DNA of 64,000 nt. Origin: Marinicella algicola (lineage in GTDB: Bacteria > Pseudomonadota > Gammaproteobacteria > Xanthomonadales > Marinicellaceae). The stretch is taken from positions 188,501 through 252,500 of the forward strand of contig NZ_JAQOMR010000001.1 of the NCBI RefSeq assembly GCF_028401385.1, given 5' to 3'. The notes under the pieces are model-generated. The model was not told where the DNA came from and did not search any database. It saw only the letters and a program-made list of their open reading frames with translations. Positions 32,809 through 43,037 of this stretch are shown here, one piece after another (the stretch's first letter is position 1; every line of letters begins with the position of its first letter). A program made the translations under genes and the position numbers.

Positions 32809-33663
32809 ATGTTTCCGATACCGATTGAAACCGCTTCACCTGCGAGGCGACGGGTCTTTTATGCGACCGTCTGGATCTGCCTCTTTGTCTGGCTGCTTCC
32901 CATTATCGCCATCGCCATCACATCGATCCGTTCTGTTCAGGATCTGAACGCCGGTAATTACTGGGGCTGGCCGACCGAGTTCAGCGCAGTCGCCAATTAC
33001 ACCCGTGTCTTCACGTCCTCACCGATGCTGCGTTTCCTGTTCAACAGCATGGTGATCACGCTGGTTTCCTGCGTTGGAGCGCTTGCGCTTTCGGCGATGG
33101 CGGGCTTTGCGCTGAGCCGCTATCGGTTTCGCGGCTCGACATTGCTGCTTGCACTGTTCATTGCGGGTAATTTTGTGCCGTTCCAGATGCTTATGATACC
33201 GGTGCGCGATATCGCCATTCACGTGATACCGGTCTATGACACGATCTGGGCGCTGGTGATTTTCCATATCGCATTCCAGACAGGGTTCTGCACCCTGTTC
33301 ATGCGCAATTTCATTGCCGAACTGCCGGGTGAGCTGATTGAGGCTGCACGCGTCGAAGGTGTCAGTGAGATCCAGATCTTCTTCCACGTCATTTTGCCGC
33401 TCGTGCGCCCGGCCCTGGCCGCGCTGTTCGTGCTGGTCTTCACCTTTGTCTGGAATGACTATTTCTGGTCGTTGGTGCTGGTGCAGTCGGACAGCGCCCG
33501 CCCGGTGACCGCAGGTCTTCAGGCGTTGCGCGAAACGTGGACCAATACCTGGCATCTGATTTCTGCCGGTTCGCTTTTGGCTGCCGTTCCTCCGGTTCTG
33601 GTTTTCTTTCTGATGCAGCGACAATTCATCGCCGGGCTGACTTTCGGTGCCACCAAGGGCTGA
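32809..33663 (+). CDS. CUT1 ABC permease 2 (galactoside locus)
   Basis: 284 residues from ATG 32809, preceded by AGAGGAGG. It has six membrane segments from [18 protein letters not shown] to [15 protein letters not shown]. The EAA loop reads [18 protein letters not shown]. The stop at 33663 is 17 bases before the ATPase. Confidence 0.88.
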   Translation: MFPIPIETASPARRRVFYATVWICLFVWLLPIIAIAITSIRSVQDLNAGNYWGWPTEFSAVANYTRVFTSSPMLRFLFNSMVITLVSCVGALALSAMAGFALSRYRFRGSTLLLALFIAGNFVPFQMLMIPVRDIAIHVIPVYDTIWALVIFHIAFQTGFCTLFMRNFIAELPGELIEAARVEGVSEIQIFFHVILPLVRPALAALFVLVFTFVWNDYFWSLVLVQSDSARPVTAGLQALRETWTNTWHLISAGSLLAAVPPVLVFFLMQRQFIAGLTFGATKG

Positions 33664-33680
33664 CAATACGGGTTTCAAAA

Positions 33681-34786
33681 ATGACTTATGTTTCTCTTGA
33701 AAATATCGCCAAGGATTTTGGTACGACCCGCGTCATCAAAGGCATCGATCTGTCGATCGAGCAGGGCGAATTTGTCGTCTTCGTCGGTCCGTCGGGCTGC
33801 GGAAAATCAACGCTGTTGCGCCTGATTGCCGGGCTTGAGCAGATGAGCGAAGGCCGCCTTGTCATCGACGGACGCGATATGACAGCGGTCGATTCCGCAA
33901 ATCGCGGCGTTGCGATGGTGTTTCAGTCCTATGCCCTCTACCCGCATATGACGGTTGCAGACAACATAACCTTCGGCATGCGCATGAACCGCGTGGACAA
34001 GGCCATCATTGCCGAGCGTCTGGAGCGGGCGGCGACGATGCTGCACCTGCAGCCCTATCTGGACCGCAAGCCTGCACATCTTTCCGGTGGGCAGCGTCAG
34101 CGCGTTGCGATCGGCCGGGCCATCGTGCGTGATCCCAGCGTGTTCCTGTTTGACGAACCGCTTTCCAATCTTGACGCAGCCCTTCGCCATGAAATGCGGG
34201 TGGAGATCCTGAAACTGCACAAGAGCCTGGGCTCGACGATGATCTATGTGACCCATGATCAGGTGGAGGCTATGACCATGGCAGACAAGATCGTTGTGCT
34301 GAACGGCGGCCATATCGAGCAGGTTGGCTCACCGCTGGATCTGTATCTCAAACCGGCTAACCGTTTTGTCGCCGAGTTTCTCGGCTCTCCTAAGATCAAC
34401 TGTTTCGAAACGGTGGTGCAGGCGGTCGACAAAGGGGTTGCAATCCTGCCGCTTCCCGGCGGCGCAACCGTCTCGCTGCCGCTTGATTCAGCCGATATTT
34501 CGAAGGGTGACGCCGTGACCCTGGCGATCCGTCCTGAACATTTCGTGGTCGGGGAGACGGAGCCTCAAAAATCGAAGCGGCGGTGGAGCTGGTGGAGCAC
34601 CTTGGTGCTGAAACCCTGTTGATGTTGAAAACGGAAGGCGACATCACGCTGATGGTCAAGGTCGACGGCGTCAGCCACGTGCGTTCGGGCGACAGTGTTT
34701 CGCTTGGTGTCCGGCCGGAAGCCTGCCAGTTGTTCAATGCTGCTGGCAAAACCGTGGTTTTCAGCGCAATAGCATCCCCTGAATAG
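33681..34786 (+). CDS. MalK/UgpC-type ABC ATPase (galactoside locus), one frameshift
   Basis: About 368 residues. Walker [10 protein letters not shown], signature [14 protein letters not shown], Walker [12 protein letters not shown] and switch YVTHDQ are all present. Near 34570 the reading shifts into [18 protein letters not shown], the C-terminal regulatory domain, ending at TAG 34784. It energises the upstream CUT1 permeases and precedes the GH42 gene. Confidence 0.9.
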
Positions 34787-34829
34787 CCCAGGCCGCGCGC
34801 AAGACTTCAAGCCGGAAAAGGAAAACGAG

Positions 34830-36782
34830 ATGCTCGGCGTTTGCTACTATCCTGAACATTGGGACGAGGACTGGTGGGCGGAAGACGCACGCCAAATGCG
34901 CGAAATGGGCATTCGTTACGTGCGCATTGCCGAATTTGCCTGGAGCCGGATGGAACCGTCGCCCGGTCGCTATGACTGGGGCTGGCTTGATCGTGCGATC
35001 GAGGTTCTTGCGGGCGAGGGGCTACGTGTTGTGCTGGGCACGCCGACAGCGGCAGCGCCGAAATGGCTGGTCGACATGTATCCGGATGTGCTGCCGGTTT
35101 TTGCCGATGGCAAGGCGCGTGGTTTCGGCTCTCGCCGGCACTATACCGCCGCATCGAAGCGATTTCGGGCCGAGACCGACCGGATCGTCACCGAAATGGC
35201 GAAGCGTTACGGTGGCCACCCCGCTGTTGAAGGCTGGCAGATCGACAATGAATTCGGCGGTGACGATACCGTTCTTCTGTATGGTCCCGAAGATGCCGAA
35301 GGGTTCCGGGCATGGCTTTCGGCGCGATATCAGTCGGTCGAGGCACTGAACCGGGCGTGGGGCAACGTCTTCTGGTCCATGGAGTTCCGGTCTTTTGGCG
35401 AGGTCATTCCACCGGCGGGACAGGTTTCCGATGCCAATCCGGCCGCACTGCTCGATTTCTGGCGTTATTCATCAGACAGTCTTGCCGAGTATTGTGCCGC
35501 CCAGGCAGACATCCTGCGCAAATACGCGCCGGGGCGTTTCATCACCCATAATTTCATGGGCTTCTTTCATCAGTTCGATCATGCTCGGCTCGCAGCCTCT
35601 CTCGATTTTTGCAGCTGGGATTCATATCCCCTCGGCAAGGTCGAGCACTTTCCGCTTTCCAATGAAGAGCGCGCGCGTTGGTATGATACATCGCATCCCG
35701 ATTTTTCGGCGTTCCACCATGCGCTTTACCGCAAGCTGCGCAATGATCGGTTCTGGATCATGGAGCAGCAGCCGGGGCCGGTAAACTGGGCCCACTGGAA
35801 CCCGGCCCCACGCCAGGGCATGGTTCGGCTTTGGGGATGGGAGGCGCTCGCCCATGGCGCCGAAGTCGTCAGCTATTTCCGCTGGCGTCAGGTGCCCTTC
35901 GCGCAAGAACAGATGCATGCCGGATTGCAGCGTCCGGACCGACAATTGTCTCCGGGTGGCAAGGAGGTTGCCGTTCTGGGCCGCGAGATCGAGGCTGTCG
36001 GGTCATTGCCGCAAATCATGCAGGCCGATGTGGCGATCGTTCTCGACTACGAGGCCGCCTGGGTTACGACGATTGAGCCGCAGGGCGAAGATTTCAACTA
36101 CAAGCTTCTGCTGCATCGCTGGTATGAGGCCCTGCGCCGGCACGGCATCAATGTCGATGTTTTGACGCCCGGTGCGCCGCTTGAAGGCTACAAGCTTGTG
36201 CTCGTACCCTGCATGCCGTCGATCTCCGAAGCCGCGATGGCGGCGTTTGAGGCGACAGATGCGCATCTTCTGTTTGGTCCGCGCAGTGGTTCGAAGACAG
36301 AGAACTTTGCCATTCCATCCACTTTGCCGCCGGGGATTTTGCAGCATTTCCTGCCGGTGACGGTTGCGGAGGTTTCCTCGCTGCGGCTGGGCGTGGAAAT
36401 CGCGGTGAGCGGGGAAGGGGTGAGCGGGACGATCTCGCGTTGGCGCGAATTGCTTGAGACTGAGCTGGACGCGATGGTTACGGCAAAAGACGGAGCGCCG
36501 GTGATGGTGGGCAATGAGCGCGCGAGCTATCTCGGTGCCTGGGCCGACCCGGACCTGCTCCACGCCATCTTCGGAATGATGCTTGACCGTTTCGATATTG
36601 CAAAAACTACCGTTCCCGAACATGTCCGGCTTCAGCGGCGTGGCAAACTGATGTTCGTCTTCAACTACGGACCGGGGGCATGGACCATCCCGTTTGAAAC
36701 CAGGCGTTTCCTGCTCGGGCAGAAGACGGTTCCTGCCTGTGATCTGGCGATATTCGAACCCGGCCGCTCGTCATCCGTCTGA
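34830..36782 (+). CDS. Beta-galactosidase, glycoside hydrolase family 42
   Basis: 650 residues, intact, no signal peptide. The barrel starts LGVCYYPEHWDEDWWAEDA. The acid/base Glu141 is in GWQIDNEFGG and the nucleophile Glu312 in FWIMEQQPGPVNW. The trimerisation domain follows (about 385-590, with DVAIVLDYEAAW) and a short beta C-terminal domain ends at 36782. Cytoplasmic GH42 enzymes cleave imported galactosides or galacto-oligosaccharides. It is the last gene of the AraC-linked CUT1 operon. Confidence 0.95.
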   Translation: MLGVCYYPEHWDEDWWAEDARQMREMGIRYVRIAEFAWSRMEPSPGRYDWGWLDRAIEVLAGEGLRVVLGTPTAAAPKWLVDMYPDVLPVFADGKARGFGSRRHYTAASKRFRAETDRIVTEMAKRYGGHPAVEGWQIDNEFGGDDTVLLYGPEDAEGFRAWLSARYQSVEALNRAWGNVFWSMEFRSFGEVIPPAGQVSDANPAALLDFWRYSSDSLAEYCAAQADILRKYAPGRFITHNFMGFFHQFDHARLAASLDFCSWDSYPLGKVEHFPLSNEERARWYDTSHPDFSAFHHALYRKLRNDRFWIMEQQPGPVNWAHWNPAPRQGMVRLWGWEALAHGAEVVSYFRWRQVPFAQEQMHAGLQRPDRQLSPGGKEVAVLGREIEAVGSLPQIMQADVAIVLDYEAAWVTTIEPQGEDFNYKLLLHRWYEALRRHGINVDVLTPGAPLEGYKLVLVPCMPSISEAAMAAFEATDAHLLFGPRSGSKTENFAIPSTLPPGILQHFLPVTVAEVSSLRLGVEIAVSGEGVSGTISRWRELLETELDAMVTAKDGAPVMVGNERASYLGAWADPDLLHAIFGMMLDRFDIAKTTVPEHVRLQRRGKLMFVFNYGPGAWTIPFETRRFLLGQKTVPACDLAIFEPGRSSSV

Positions 36783-37198
36783 GCTTCAGGGCGTTTCCGT
36801 TTTTCGCCATGATGCGTGTCCCGGACCAGGGGCATTCCGAAGACGACGAAATCTCCGTCTGTCTTCTCGGTTTTCAGACCGCTGGCGCCGTAGGCTATTC
36901 CCTGCGGCCCCAATGGCCATCTTTGCCTATCGTCCAGGCATAGGATGCCTCCAAGAACTGCCGGTGTCTGGTGGCTAGTCCTGGCTGCAGGCTTGAATCG
37001 GCGGCAGTGAGGCCTTCGAACACGGCGCAAATGGCGGTGGAGGAGGGGGATTGAATGCGTGTTCGGCAGAAACAAACAGGCTTGTCGTCGAGACTGCCGC
37101 AAGCGGCGAGCCGAGGCCGTCAGAGAAGCCCCTTGGGTCGCTCTGCGTTACATTCGGCGGCGCCGGGTATTGTTTTCCAAGCTTCTTCACAAACGGTA
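36783..37198. other. Intergenic region downstream of GH42, nothing recognised
   Basis: More than 400 bases with short open frames on both strands, none with a convincing start, ribosome-binding site or family. No clear terminator of the GH42 operon was found. Its right edge holds the promoter of the LacI operon. Confidence 0.4.
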
Positions 37199-37256
37199 TT
37201 GACAAAATAGGGACGTTATACTTTTCTTGTAAAGCGGTTTAGTAAATCGCTTTACA
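37199..37256 (+). promoter_or_regulatory. Promoter -35 element and tandem LacI-type operators
   Basis: TTGACA at 37199-37204 is a consensus -35. Downstream, TAAAGCGGTTTA (37230-37241) and TAAATCGCTTTA (37243-37254) are two LacI-type operator cores 13 bases apart. Together they form a larger mirror arrangement, because TGTAAAGCG at 37228 is the exact reverse complement of CGCTTTACA ending at 37256. The lacI-like gene starts 46 bases later, so the operon is probably autoregulated. Confidence 0.65.
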
Positions 37257-37301
37257 GAATTATGATGATGGCCATTGAACGGTCACGCAAGGGCGAACAG
37301 T

Positions 37302-38335
37302 ATGGCGAAGGCACCGAGCCTTAAAGATGTTGCGAAAGCCGCAGGCGTTTCCGTAGCGACGATTTCTCGTCTGCTGAATGGTTCGCTGGTTTTGCCCAAC
37401 GACACCCGCACCCGTATCGAAACTGCTATCCGCGAGCTCGGATATGTGCCCAACCCCATGCCAGGCGGCTAAGCCGTGGTTGTTCCGACATGATCGGGCT
37501 TGTTGTTCCCGACATCGCCAACCCGTTCTTCGCCATGCTGGTGGCGGCGATCGAGGAAGAGGCCGACAAGCTCGGGCTTGCCGTTTCGCTCAACGCGACG
37601 CTGAACCGGCCGGGCCGCGAGAAGAAATATCTCGGACTGATCGAACATCATCATGTCGACGGCCTGATCTTCGTGACCAACCATCCCGATGATGGCGAGC
37701 TTGCGGGAATGATCAACCGTACCGGCAAGGTCGTGATCGTCGATGAGGATGTGCCGGGCGCCATGGTTCCAAAGTTGTTCTGCGACAATCATCAGGGCGG
37801 CTATCTCGCAGGCAGGCATCTGGCGGAATTCGGGCACAAAAGGTGGTATTCATCGGCGGGCCGGACAGAAATGATCTCCACAACCCGCCGCTATGCCGGT
37901 CTGGAGCAGGGGCTGCGCGAACGCTTCGGGGAAGATGCCGAAATCCGGCGCTACCGGGGCGAATACACCGTTTCAGCCGGACGTCACGCGGCGCGGCGCT
38001 TTCTTGACGAGAAGCTTCCGGCGACCGCTATTTTCGCAAGCTCGGACGAGATCGCCGTCGGCCTGATCGAGGTGCTTTATTCCGAAGGCGTGACCATCCC
38101 CGACCAGGTTTCGGTCGTGGGCTTCGATGATGTTGGCCCGCTACATTTGTTCGCGCCTCCTTTGACGGCAGTGCGCCAGCCGGTGCGCGCCATCGGAGCA
38201 CGTTCGCTTTCCCTTCTTCTACAAACCGATTGGCAGCAGCCCGATAACCTTTCGCAGGAAGAACTGCTGCCCGTTGAAATCGTCGTGCGGAGTTCCGTCG
38301 CGCCGCCGGCGATCAAAAAACAGCGACGCTCATAA
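37302..38335 (+). CDS. LacI-family regulator, several single-base shifts
   Basis: About 344 residues. The HTH reads LKDVAKAAGVSVATISRLLNG with the hinge ELGYVPNP. A shift near 37461 (one C missing) restores NPHARRLSRGCSDMIGLVVPD. Between about 37842 and 37893 the frame departs and returns: one G missing gives KRVVFIGGPD and one extra C compensates before RRYAGLEQG. The sensor domain ends SVVGFDDVGPLHLFAPPL. It heads the operon with a ribose-type importer and odd metabolic genes. The ligand is unknown. Confidence 0.88.
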
Positions 38336-38355
38336 CCAAGCCAGAGGATGAACTC

Positions 38356-39308
38356 ATGATTTCCAGAATTTCCCGCAGGACGCTTCTTTCGACAGCGCTT
38401 GCCGCCGGTATGATGGCAGGCGCTCTTTCCACCGGTGCCGCGGCTGCAGACAAGACCTTCGCGCTTGTCCAGATCAACCAGCAGGCCCTGTTCTTCAACG
38501 ACATCAATCGCGGTGCCGAAGAAAAGGCCGCCGAACTCGGCGTCGCGTTGCAGATCTACAACGCCAACAATGACCCGGCGATGCAGAACAACGCCGTCGA
38601 GACCTATATCCAGGAAGGTGTTGACGGCCTTGCCGTTGTCGCTATCGATGTCAACGGCATCATGGCCGCCGTCGAGCAGGCCGATGAGGCCGGTATTCCG
38701 GTGGTTGCCATCGATGCGATCCTGCCGGAAGGGCCGCAGAAGGCTCAGATTGGCGTCGACAATGCCAAGGCCGGCGGTGACATCGGCGGCTATTTCCTCG
38801 ACTATGTCAAAAGTGATATGGGGGCGAAGCCAAGGTCGGTATCGTCGGTGCACTGAATTCCTACATCCAGAATGTGCGGCAGCAGGGCTTTGAAGATGCC
38901 ATCGATGGTGTGGACGGCATCACGGTCGCAGGTGTTGTTGATGGCCGCAACGTTCAGGACAATGCGCTGACGGCAGCCGAGAACCTGATCACCGCCAACC
39001 CCGACCTCACCGCGATCTATGCAACTGGCGAACCGGCGCTGATGGGTGCGATTGCTGCTGTCGAAAGCCAGGGCAAGCAGGACGACATCAAGATCTTCGG
39101 CTGGGACCTGACGGCGCAGGCAATCAACGCCATCGATGACGGCTTCCTGATCGCAGTTATCCAGCAGGACCCGTCCCTGATGGGAGCGGCAGCGATTGAA
39201 GCGCTGAATGACCTTTCCAATGGTGACAGCGTTGAAGCCGTAATCTCCGTGCCGGTCACAATCGTGACTGAAGCCAATGTCGAACCTTACCGTGCTATCT
39301 TTAAATGA
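38356..39308 (+). CDS. Ribose-type ABC binding protein (LacI operon), one frameshift
   Basis: About 317 residues. The signal peptide MISRISRRTLLSTALAAG has a twin-Arg-like start but a standard hydrophobic core ending GAAAA. The mature domain includes INRGAEEKAAELGVALQIYN and GVDGLAVVAIDVNGI. Near 38825 one G is missing from a G-run, restoring MGGEAKVGIVGALNSYIQNV. The end is VTEANVEPYRAIFK. The ligand of this importer would reveal the pathway substrate. Confidence 0.88.
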
Positions 39309-40164
39309 TGTCTGATCTACAGCAAACTGGTGCTGCCGGCAGCGGAGGGGAACCCCCTCCGTTCGCCGGAACAGCCTGCAACAGAACCCGCCATTTCCCT
39401 TCGCGGCATCACAAAAACCTTCGGCTCGCATCAGGCGCTGCGCGGCGTTGACCTTGATCTTTACCCCGGCGAATGCCTCGGTCTGGTCGGTGACAATGCC
39501 GCTGGGAAATCAACCCTCACCAAGATCATCTCTGGTACCTATATTCCCGACGGCGGCACCATCAAGGTTGCCGGCGAGACCGTCGAACTGACCGGGCCCG
39601 CCGATGCCCGCAACCGCAATATCGAAATGGTGTTCCAGGACCTCAGCCTCTGCGACCATATTGATGTCGTCGGCAATCTGTTTCTCGGGCGCGAACTTTC
39701 CAGCGGACTGTTTCTCGACCGCAAGAAAATGACGGCCGAGGCCGAGCGCATGCTCGAGGCGCTTGAAATCCGCATTCCCCGGCTTTCCGCCAAGGTGGAA
39801 AAGCTCTCCGGCGGCCAGCGGCAGGCGATCGCGATTGCGCGGGCGGCCTCGTTCCAGCCGAAAGTGCTGATCATGGACAGAACCGACTTCGGCGCTGGCC
39901 GTGGCGGAGGTGGAAGCCGTGCTGCACCTGATCAACCGGGTCAAGGCCAAGGGCGTTTCCGTGGTTCTGATCACCCATCGTCTTCAGGATCTCTTCCGCG
40001 TCTGCGACCGCATTGCTGTCATGTATGAGGGCACCAAGGTTGCAGAACGCATGATCGGAGACACCGGACTTGAAGACCTCGTCCAGCTCATCGTCGGGGA
40101 GAAAAACATTGAGCGCCTACACCGAACGCGCCAAGGGCTCGCCGATCGTCGATTTTCTCGGTGA
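39308..40164 (+). CDS. Ribose-type ABC ATPase, single-cassette, two frameshifts
   Basis: The start ATG 39308 overlaps the preceding TGA; a shift near 39350 (C/G-rich) leads into PATEPAISLRGITKTFGSHQAL. Walker A is GDNAAGKSTLTKI, the signature LSGGQRQAIAIARA, and Walker B LIMDEPTSAL after removing one extra A near 39877. Only one cassette (about 285 residues) is present, unlike the double-cassette RbsA. This is the usual form in the FrcA-like subgroup. The 3' end overlaps the permease start by about 55 bases, so the exact end is uncertain. Confidence 0.85.
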
Positions 40165-41116
40165 AAATGCCCAGGTGCTCTCCATCGCCTTTTTCTTTGT
40201 CGCCTGCTTCATCTTCTTTGCGGTCAGCACCGACACCTTTCTGACGGCCGGAAACCTGCTCAACGTCATCCGGCAGGCAGCGCCCATCCTGATTGTCGCC
40301 ATCGCCATGACATTTGTGATCATCACCGGCGGCATCGATCTTTCGGTCGGTTCGATCATCGCTGTCATCAATGCGGTGGTCGCCATGATCATCGTTGCCG
40401 GTGTTCCCTGGCCCTTGGCAATAGTCGCCATGCTGGCGCTCGGTGCGTTCATCGGTCTGTTTCAGGGCTGGTTCGTTTCTTATCAGGGTATTCCGGCCTT
40501 TATCGTGACGCTCGCAGGCCTTTCGATCTTTCGTGGTATCGCGCTTTATCTCACCAAGGGCTACTCGATCCCGATCCGCGATGTTCCTGGATTTCTGTTT
40601 CTCGGTCGCGGTGAAATCTTCGGCGTACCGTTTCCGGCCATGATCGCAATTGTCGTCGCCATCATCGGCTACATCGTGATTTCGAAGACCCGTTATGGCC
40701 GTCAGGTTGTTGCCATCGGCTCCAATCTGGAAGCCGCACGCCGTGTCGGCATGCCCGCCAAATTCGTGCTGATGTCGGTTTATGTTCTTTCCGGCCTGGC
40801 TTGCGGGCTCGCTGGCCTGCTGATGGCAGCGCGTCTCGGTTCCGGTTCGTCCAATGCCGCAGTTGGTTTTGAGCTTCAGGCGATTGCCGCTGTGGTTCTT
40901 GGCGGCACATCGCTGATGGGCGGACGCGGCACCATCCTGGGCACTGTGCTTGGCACCATGACCATTGCCGTGATCGGCAACGGGTTGATCCTGATGCACA
41001 TCTCGCCCTTCTTCACGCAGATTGTCACTGGCGCGATCATCCTGCTGGCGATCTGGCTCAACACCCGGATATTCGGCGCGAATTTCAGCTTTGGCCGGGG
41101 CAAGGGAGGCAAATGA
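40109..41116 (+). CDS. Ribose-type ABC permease (LacI operon)
   Basis: 335 residues from TTG 40109 (SAYTERAKGSPIVDFLGENA). The family motif ITGGIDLSVGSIIAVINAVVA is clear, with VVAIGSNLEAARRVGMPAKF and VVLGGTSLMGGRGTILGTVLG later. The stop overlaps the start of the next gene (ATGATG at 41113), which couples the transporter to the metabolic genes. Confidence 0.92.
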   Translation: MSAYTERAKGSPIVDFLGENAQVLSIAFFFVACFIFFAVSTDTFLTAGNLLNVIRQAAPILIVAIAMTFVIITGGIDLSVGSIIAVINAVVAMIIVAGVPWPLAIVAMLALGAFIGLFQGWFVSYQGIPAFIVTLAGLSIFRGIALYLTKGYSIPIRDVPGFLFLGRGEIFGVPFPAMIAIVVAIIGYIVISKTRYGRQVVAIGSNLEAARRVGMPAKFVLMSVYVLSGLACGLAGLLMAARLGSGSSNAAVGFELQAIAAVVLGGTSLMGGRGTILGTVLGTMTIAVIGNGLILMHISPFFTQIVTGAIILLAIWLNTRIFGANFSFGRGKGGK

Positions 41117-42212
41117 TGTCTGCAAACGAGCTTTCCGAAGCCCATACGAACTCCGGCAAGGTCATGACCGTCAATGGTCCGGTGGATGCATCGGCCATGG
41201 GCGTGACGCTGATGCACGAGCATGTGCTCAACGACTGCACATGCTGGTGGAATCCGCCGCAAACGCCCGAGCGTCAGCATCTCGCCGACAGCTTCGTCTG
41301 TATGGAGATCCTGAGCGAACTGCATCAGGATCCCTTCGTCAACAAGCACAACATCACGCTTGATGACGAGAAGCTGGCGGTTTCAGAGCTGAAGTCCTTC
41401 GTCGATGCTGGCGGACGTACGCTGGTCGAGCCGACCTGTCAGGGCATCGGGCGTAACCCTGAAGCCATGCAGCGGATTTCGGCCGCAACCGGGCTCAACC
41501 TCGTCATCGGCGCAGGCTATTATCTGCAGGATTCCCATCCCGAAAAGCTCGCGGCGATGACAGAAAAGATATCGCCGACGAGATCGTCGCCGAGGCCATA
41601 AACGGCGTTGACGGCACGGGTGTGAAGATCGGCCTGATCGGCGAAATCGGCGTGTCCGGAGACTTCACCGAAGCAGAGCGCAAGTCGTTGCGGGGTGCGG
41701 CTCAGGCGCAGGTCCGAACAGGCTTGCCGCTGATGGTGCATTTGCCCGGTTGGTTCCGTCTCGGCCATGACGTGCTTGATATCGTCGAGGCCGAAGGTGC
41801 GGATCTGAAGCACACCGTGCTTTGCCACATGAACCCGTCACATGACGATTTCACCTATCAAAGCGAACTCGCCGGGCGCGGTGCCTTCATCGAATATGAT
41901 ATGATCGGCATGGATTTCTTCTATGCAGACCAGCAGGTTCAATGCCCGAGCGATGAGGAATGCGCCCGCGCCATCGTCAAGCTGGTTGAGGCCGGTCATG
42001 GCGGCCGAATCCTGCTGTCCCATGACGTGTTCCTCAAAATGATGCTGACGCATTATGGCGGCAATGGCTATGCCTTCGTGCTGCGCCATTTCCTGCCGCG
42101 TCTTGCCCGTCACGGGCTTGACGAGAAGACGCTTCAACGCTTCATGAACCACAATCCGCGCGCCGTCTTTGACAGCGCCGCGCAGCGAAATTCGAACAGA
42201 AAACAGGACTGA
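41113..42212 (+). CDS. Phosphotriesterase-like metal hydrolase, one frameshift
   Basis: About 366 residues of the phosphotriesterase/lactonase family of the amidohydrolase superfamily. Metal ligands visible in order: His35 and His37 in LMHEHVLND, a Glu in RTLVEPTCQGIGR, His in LMVHLPG, His in VLCHMNPSHDD and Asp in LLSHDVFLKMM. Near 41572 one A is missing, restoring a KDIADEIVAEAINGVD-like stretch. Members hydrolyse lactones, phospho-lactones or phosphoesters. It directly follows a sugar importer and precedes an amidotransferase-like protein, so sugar-lactone chemistry is plausible. Confidence 0.88.
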
Positions 42213-42213
42213 A

Positions 42214-42984
42214 ATGACAAAGAAAGTACTTCTGGTTGGCGAAAGCTGGGTCACCTCGGAAACCCACTATAAGGGATTCGACCAGTTCGGCAGCGTCCAT
42301 TTCCACCTCGGCGCCAAGCCGTTGGTTGACGCGCTGAAGGGCAGCGAATTCGAACTGACCTACATGACAGCACACGAGGCGGCTGACGGCTTTCCCTTTG
42401 AAATGGAAGGGCTGGATGAATATGACGTCATCATCCTGTCCGATATCGGCGCCAACACCCTGCTTCTGCCGCCGGCCGTTTGGCTGCAATCGAAGACGGT
42501 GCCGAACCGTCTGAAACTGATCAAGTCCTGGGTCGAAAAGGGTGGCGCGCTCTTGATGTGCGGCGGCTATTTCTCCTTCCAGGGTATTGATGGGAAGGCG
42601 CGCTGGCGGCGTACCGCTGTGGAAGACGTGCTGCCGGTGACCTGCCTGCCGTGGGATGACCGCATTGAAATTCCGGAAGGCACGACACCGGATATTCTGA
42701 TGGCGGACCACCCAACTGTTGCCGGAATTTCAGGCGAATGGCCGGTCATGCTCGGCGTCAACGAGGTTGAGCTGAAGGATCGTGAGGATATCGAAGTGGT
42801 TGCCCGTCTGCCTGAAGACCAGGGCGGACATCCGCTGCTGGTGACCGGCAAGGCCGGCAAGGGCCGCAGCGCAGTATGGACCTCGGATATCGGCCCGCAT
42901 TGGCTTTCGCCGGCATTCTGCGAATGGGACGGTTACGGCAAACTGTGGAAGAACATCCTCGGCTGGCTTGCCGCCAAGGATTGA
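42214..42984 (+). CDS. Putative glutamine-amidotransferase-like protein (GATase1_like)
   Basis: 256 residues, intact, two bases after the previous stop. The fold is class-I amidotransferase-like: KVLLVGESWVTSETHYKGFD, YDVIILSDIGANTL, GGALLMCGGYFSFQGIDG and LLVTGKAGKGRSAVWTSDIG. The Cys in LMCGGY sits where the nucleophile elbow is expected, but I cannot identify a full Cys-His-Glu triad. Relatives occur beside sugar-catabolic genes with no assigned reaction. Confidence 0.75.
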   Translation: MTKKVLLVGESWVTSETHYKGFDQFGSVHFHLGAKPLVDALKGSEFELTYMTAHEAADGFPFEMEGLDEYDVIILSDIGANTLLLPPAVWLQSKTVPNRLKLIKSWVEKGGALLMCGGYFSFQGIDGKARWRRTAVEDVLPVTCLPWDDRIEIPEGTTPDILMADHPTVAGISGEWPVMLGVNEVELKDREDIEVVARLPEDQGGHPLLVTGKAGKGRSAVWTSDIGPHWLSPAFCEWDGYGKLWKNILGWLAAKD

Positions 42985-43013
42985 CGAACAGGGACGAGCT
43001 TGCCTTCCCAACC

Positions 43014-43037
43014 CGCCGGTTCTCCCCTTAACCGGCG
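43014..43037. terminator. Hairpin between convergent genes
   Basis: CGCCGGTT (43014-43021) pairs perfectly with AACCGGCG (43030-43037) across an 8-base loop. It sits where the amidotransferase-like gene and the inverted kinase gene converge, overlapping the probable kinase stop at 43028-43030. There is no strong T-run. Confidence 0.4.

Noticed and set aside
32440..33663. True fusion of two sugar permeases
   Set aside because: A ribosome-binding site and ATG at 32809, plus a nearby stop in another frame, fit two genes and one base error.
36665..37102. Minus-strand frame after the GH42 gene
   Set aside because: Overlaps the GH42 3' end antisense, with no start signal and no recognisable domain.
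40088..41125. A 345-codon open frame antisense to the ribose-type permease
   Set aside because: Extremely polar, His- and Asp-rich translation, typical of the reverse of a membrane protein.
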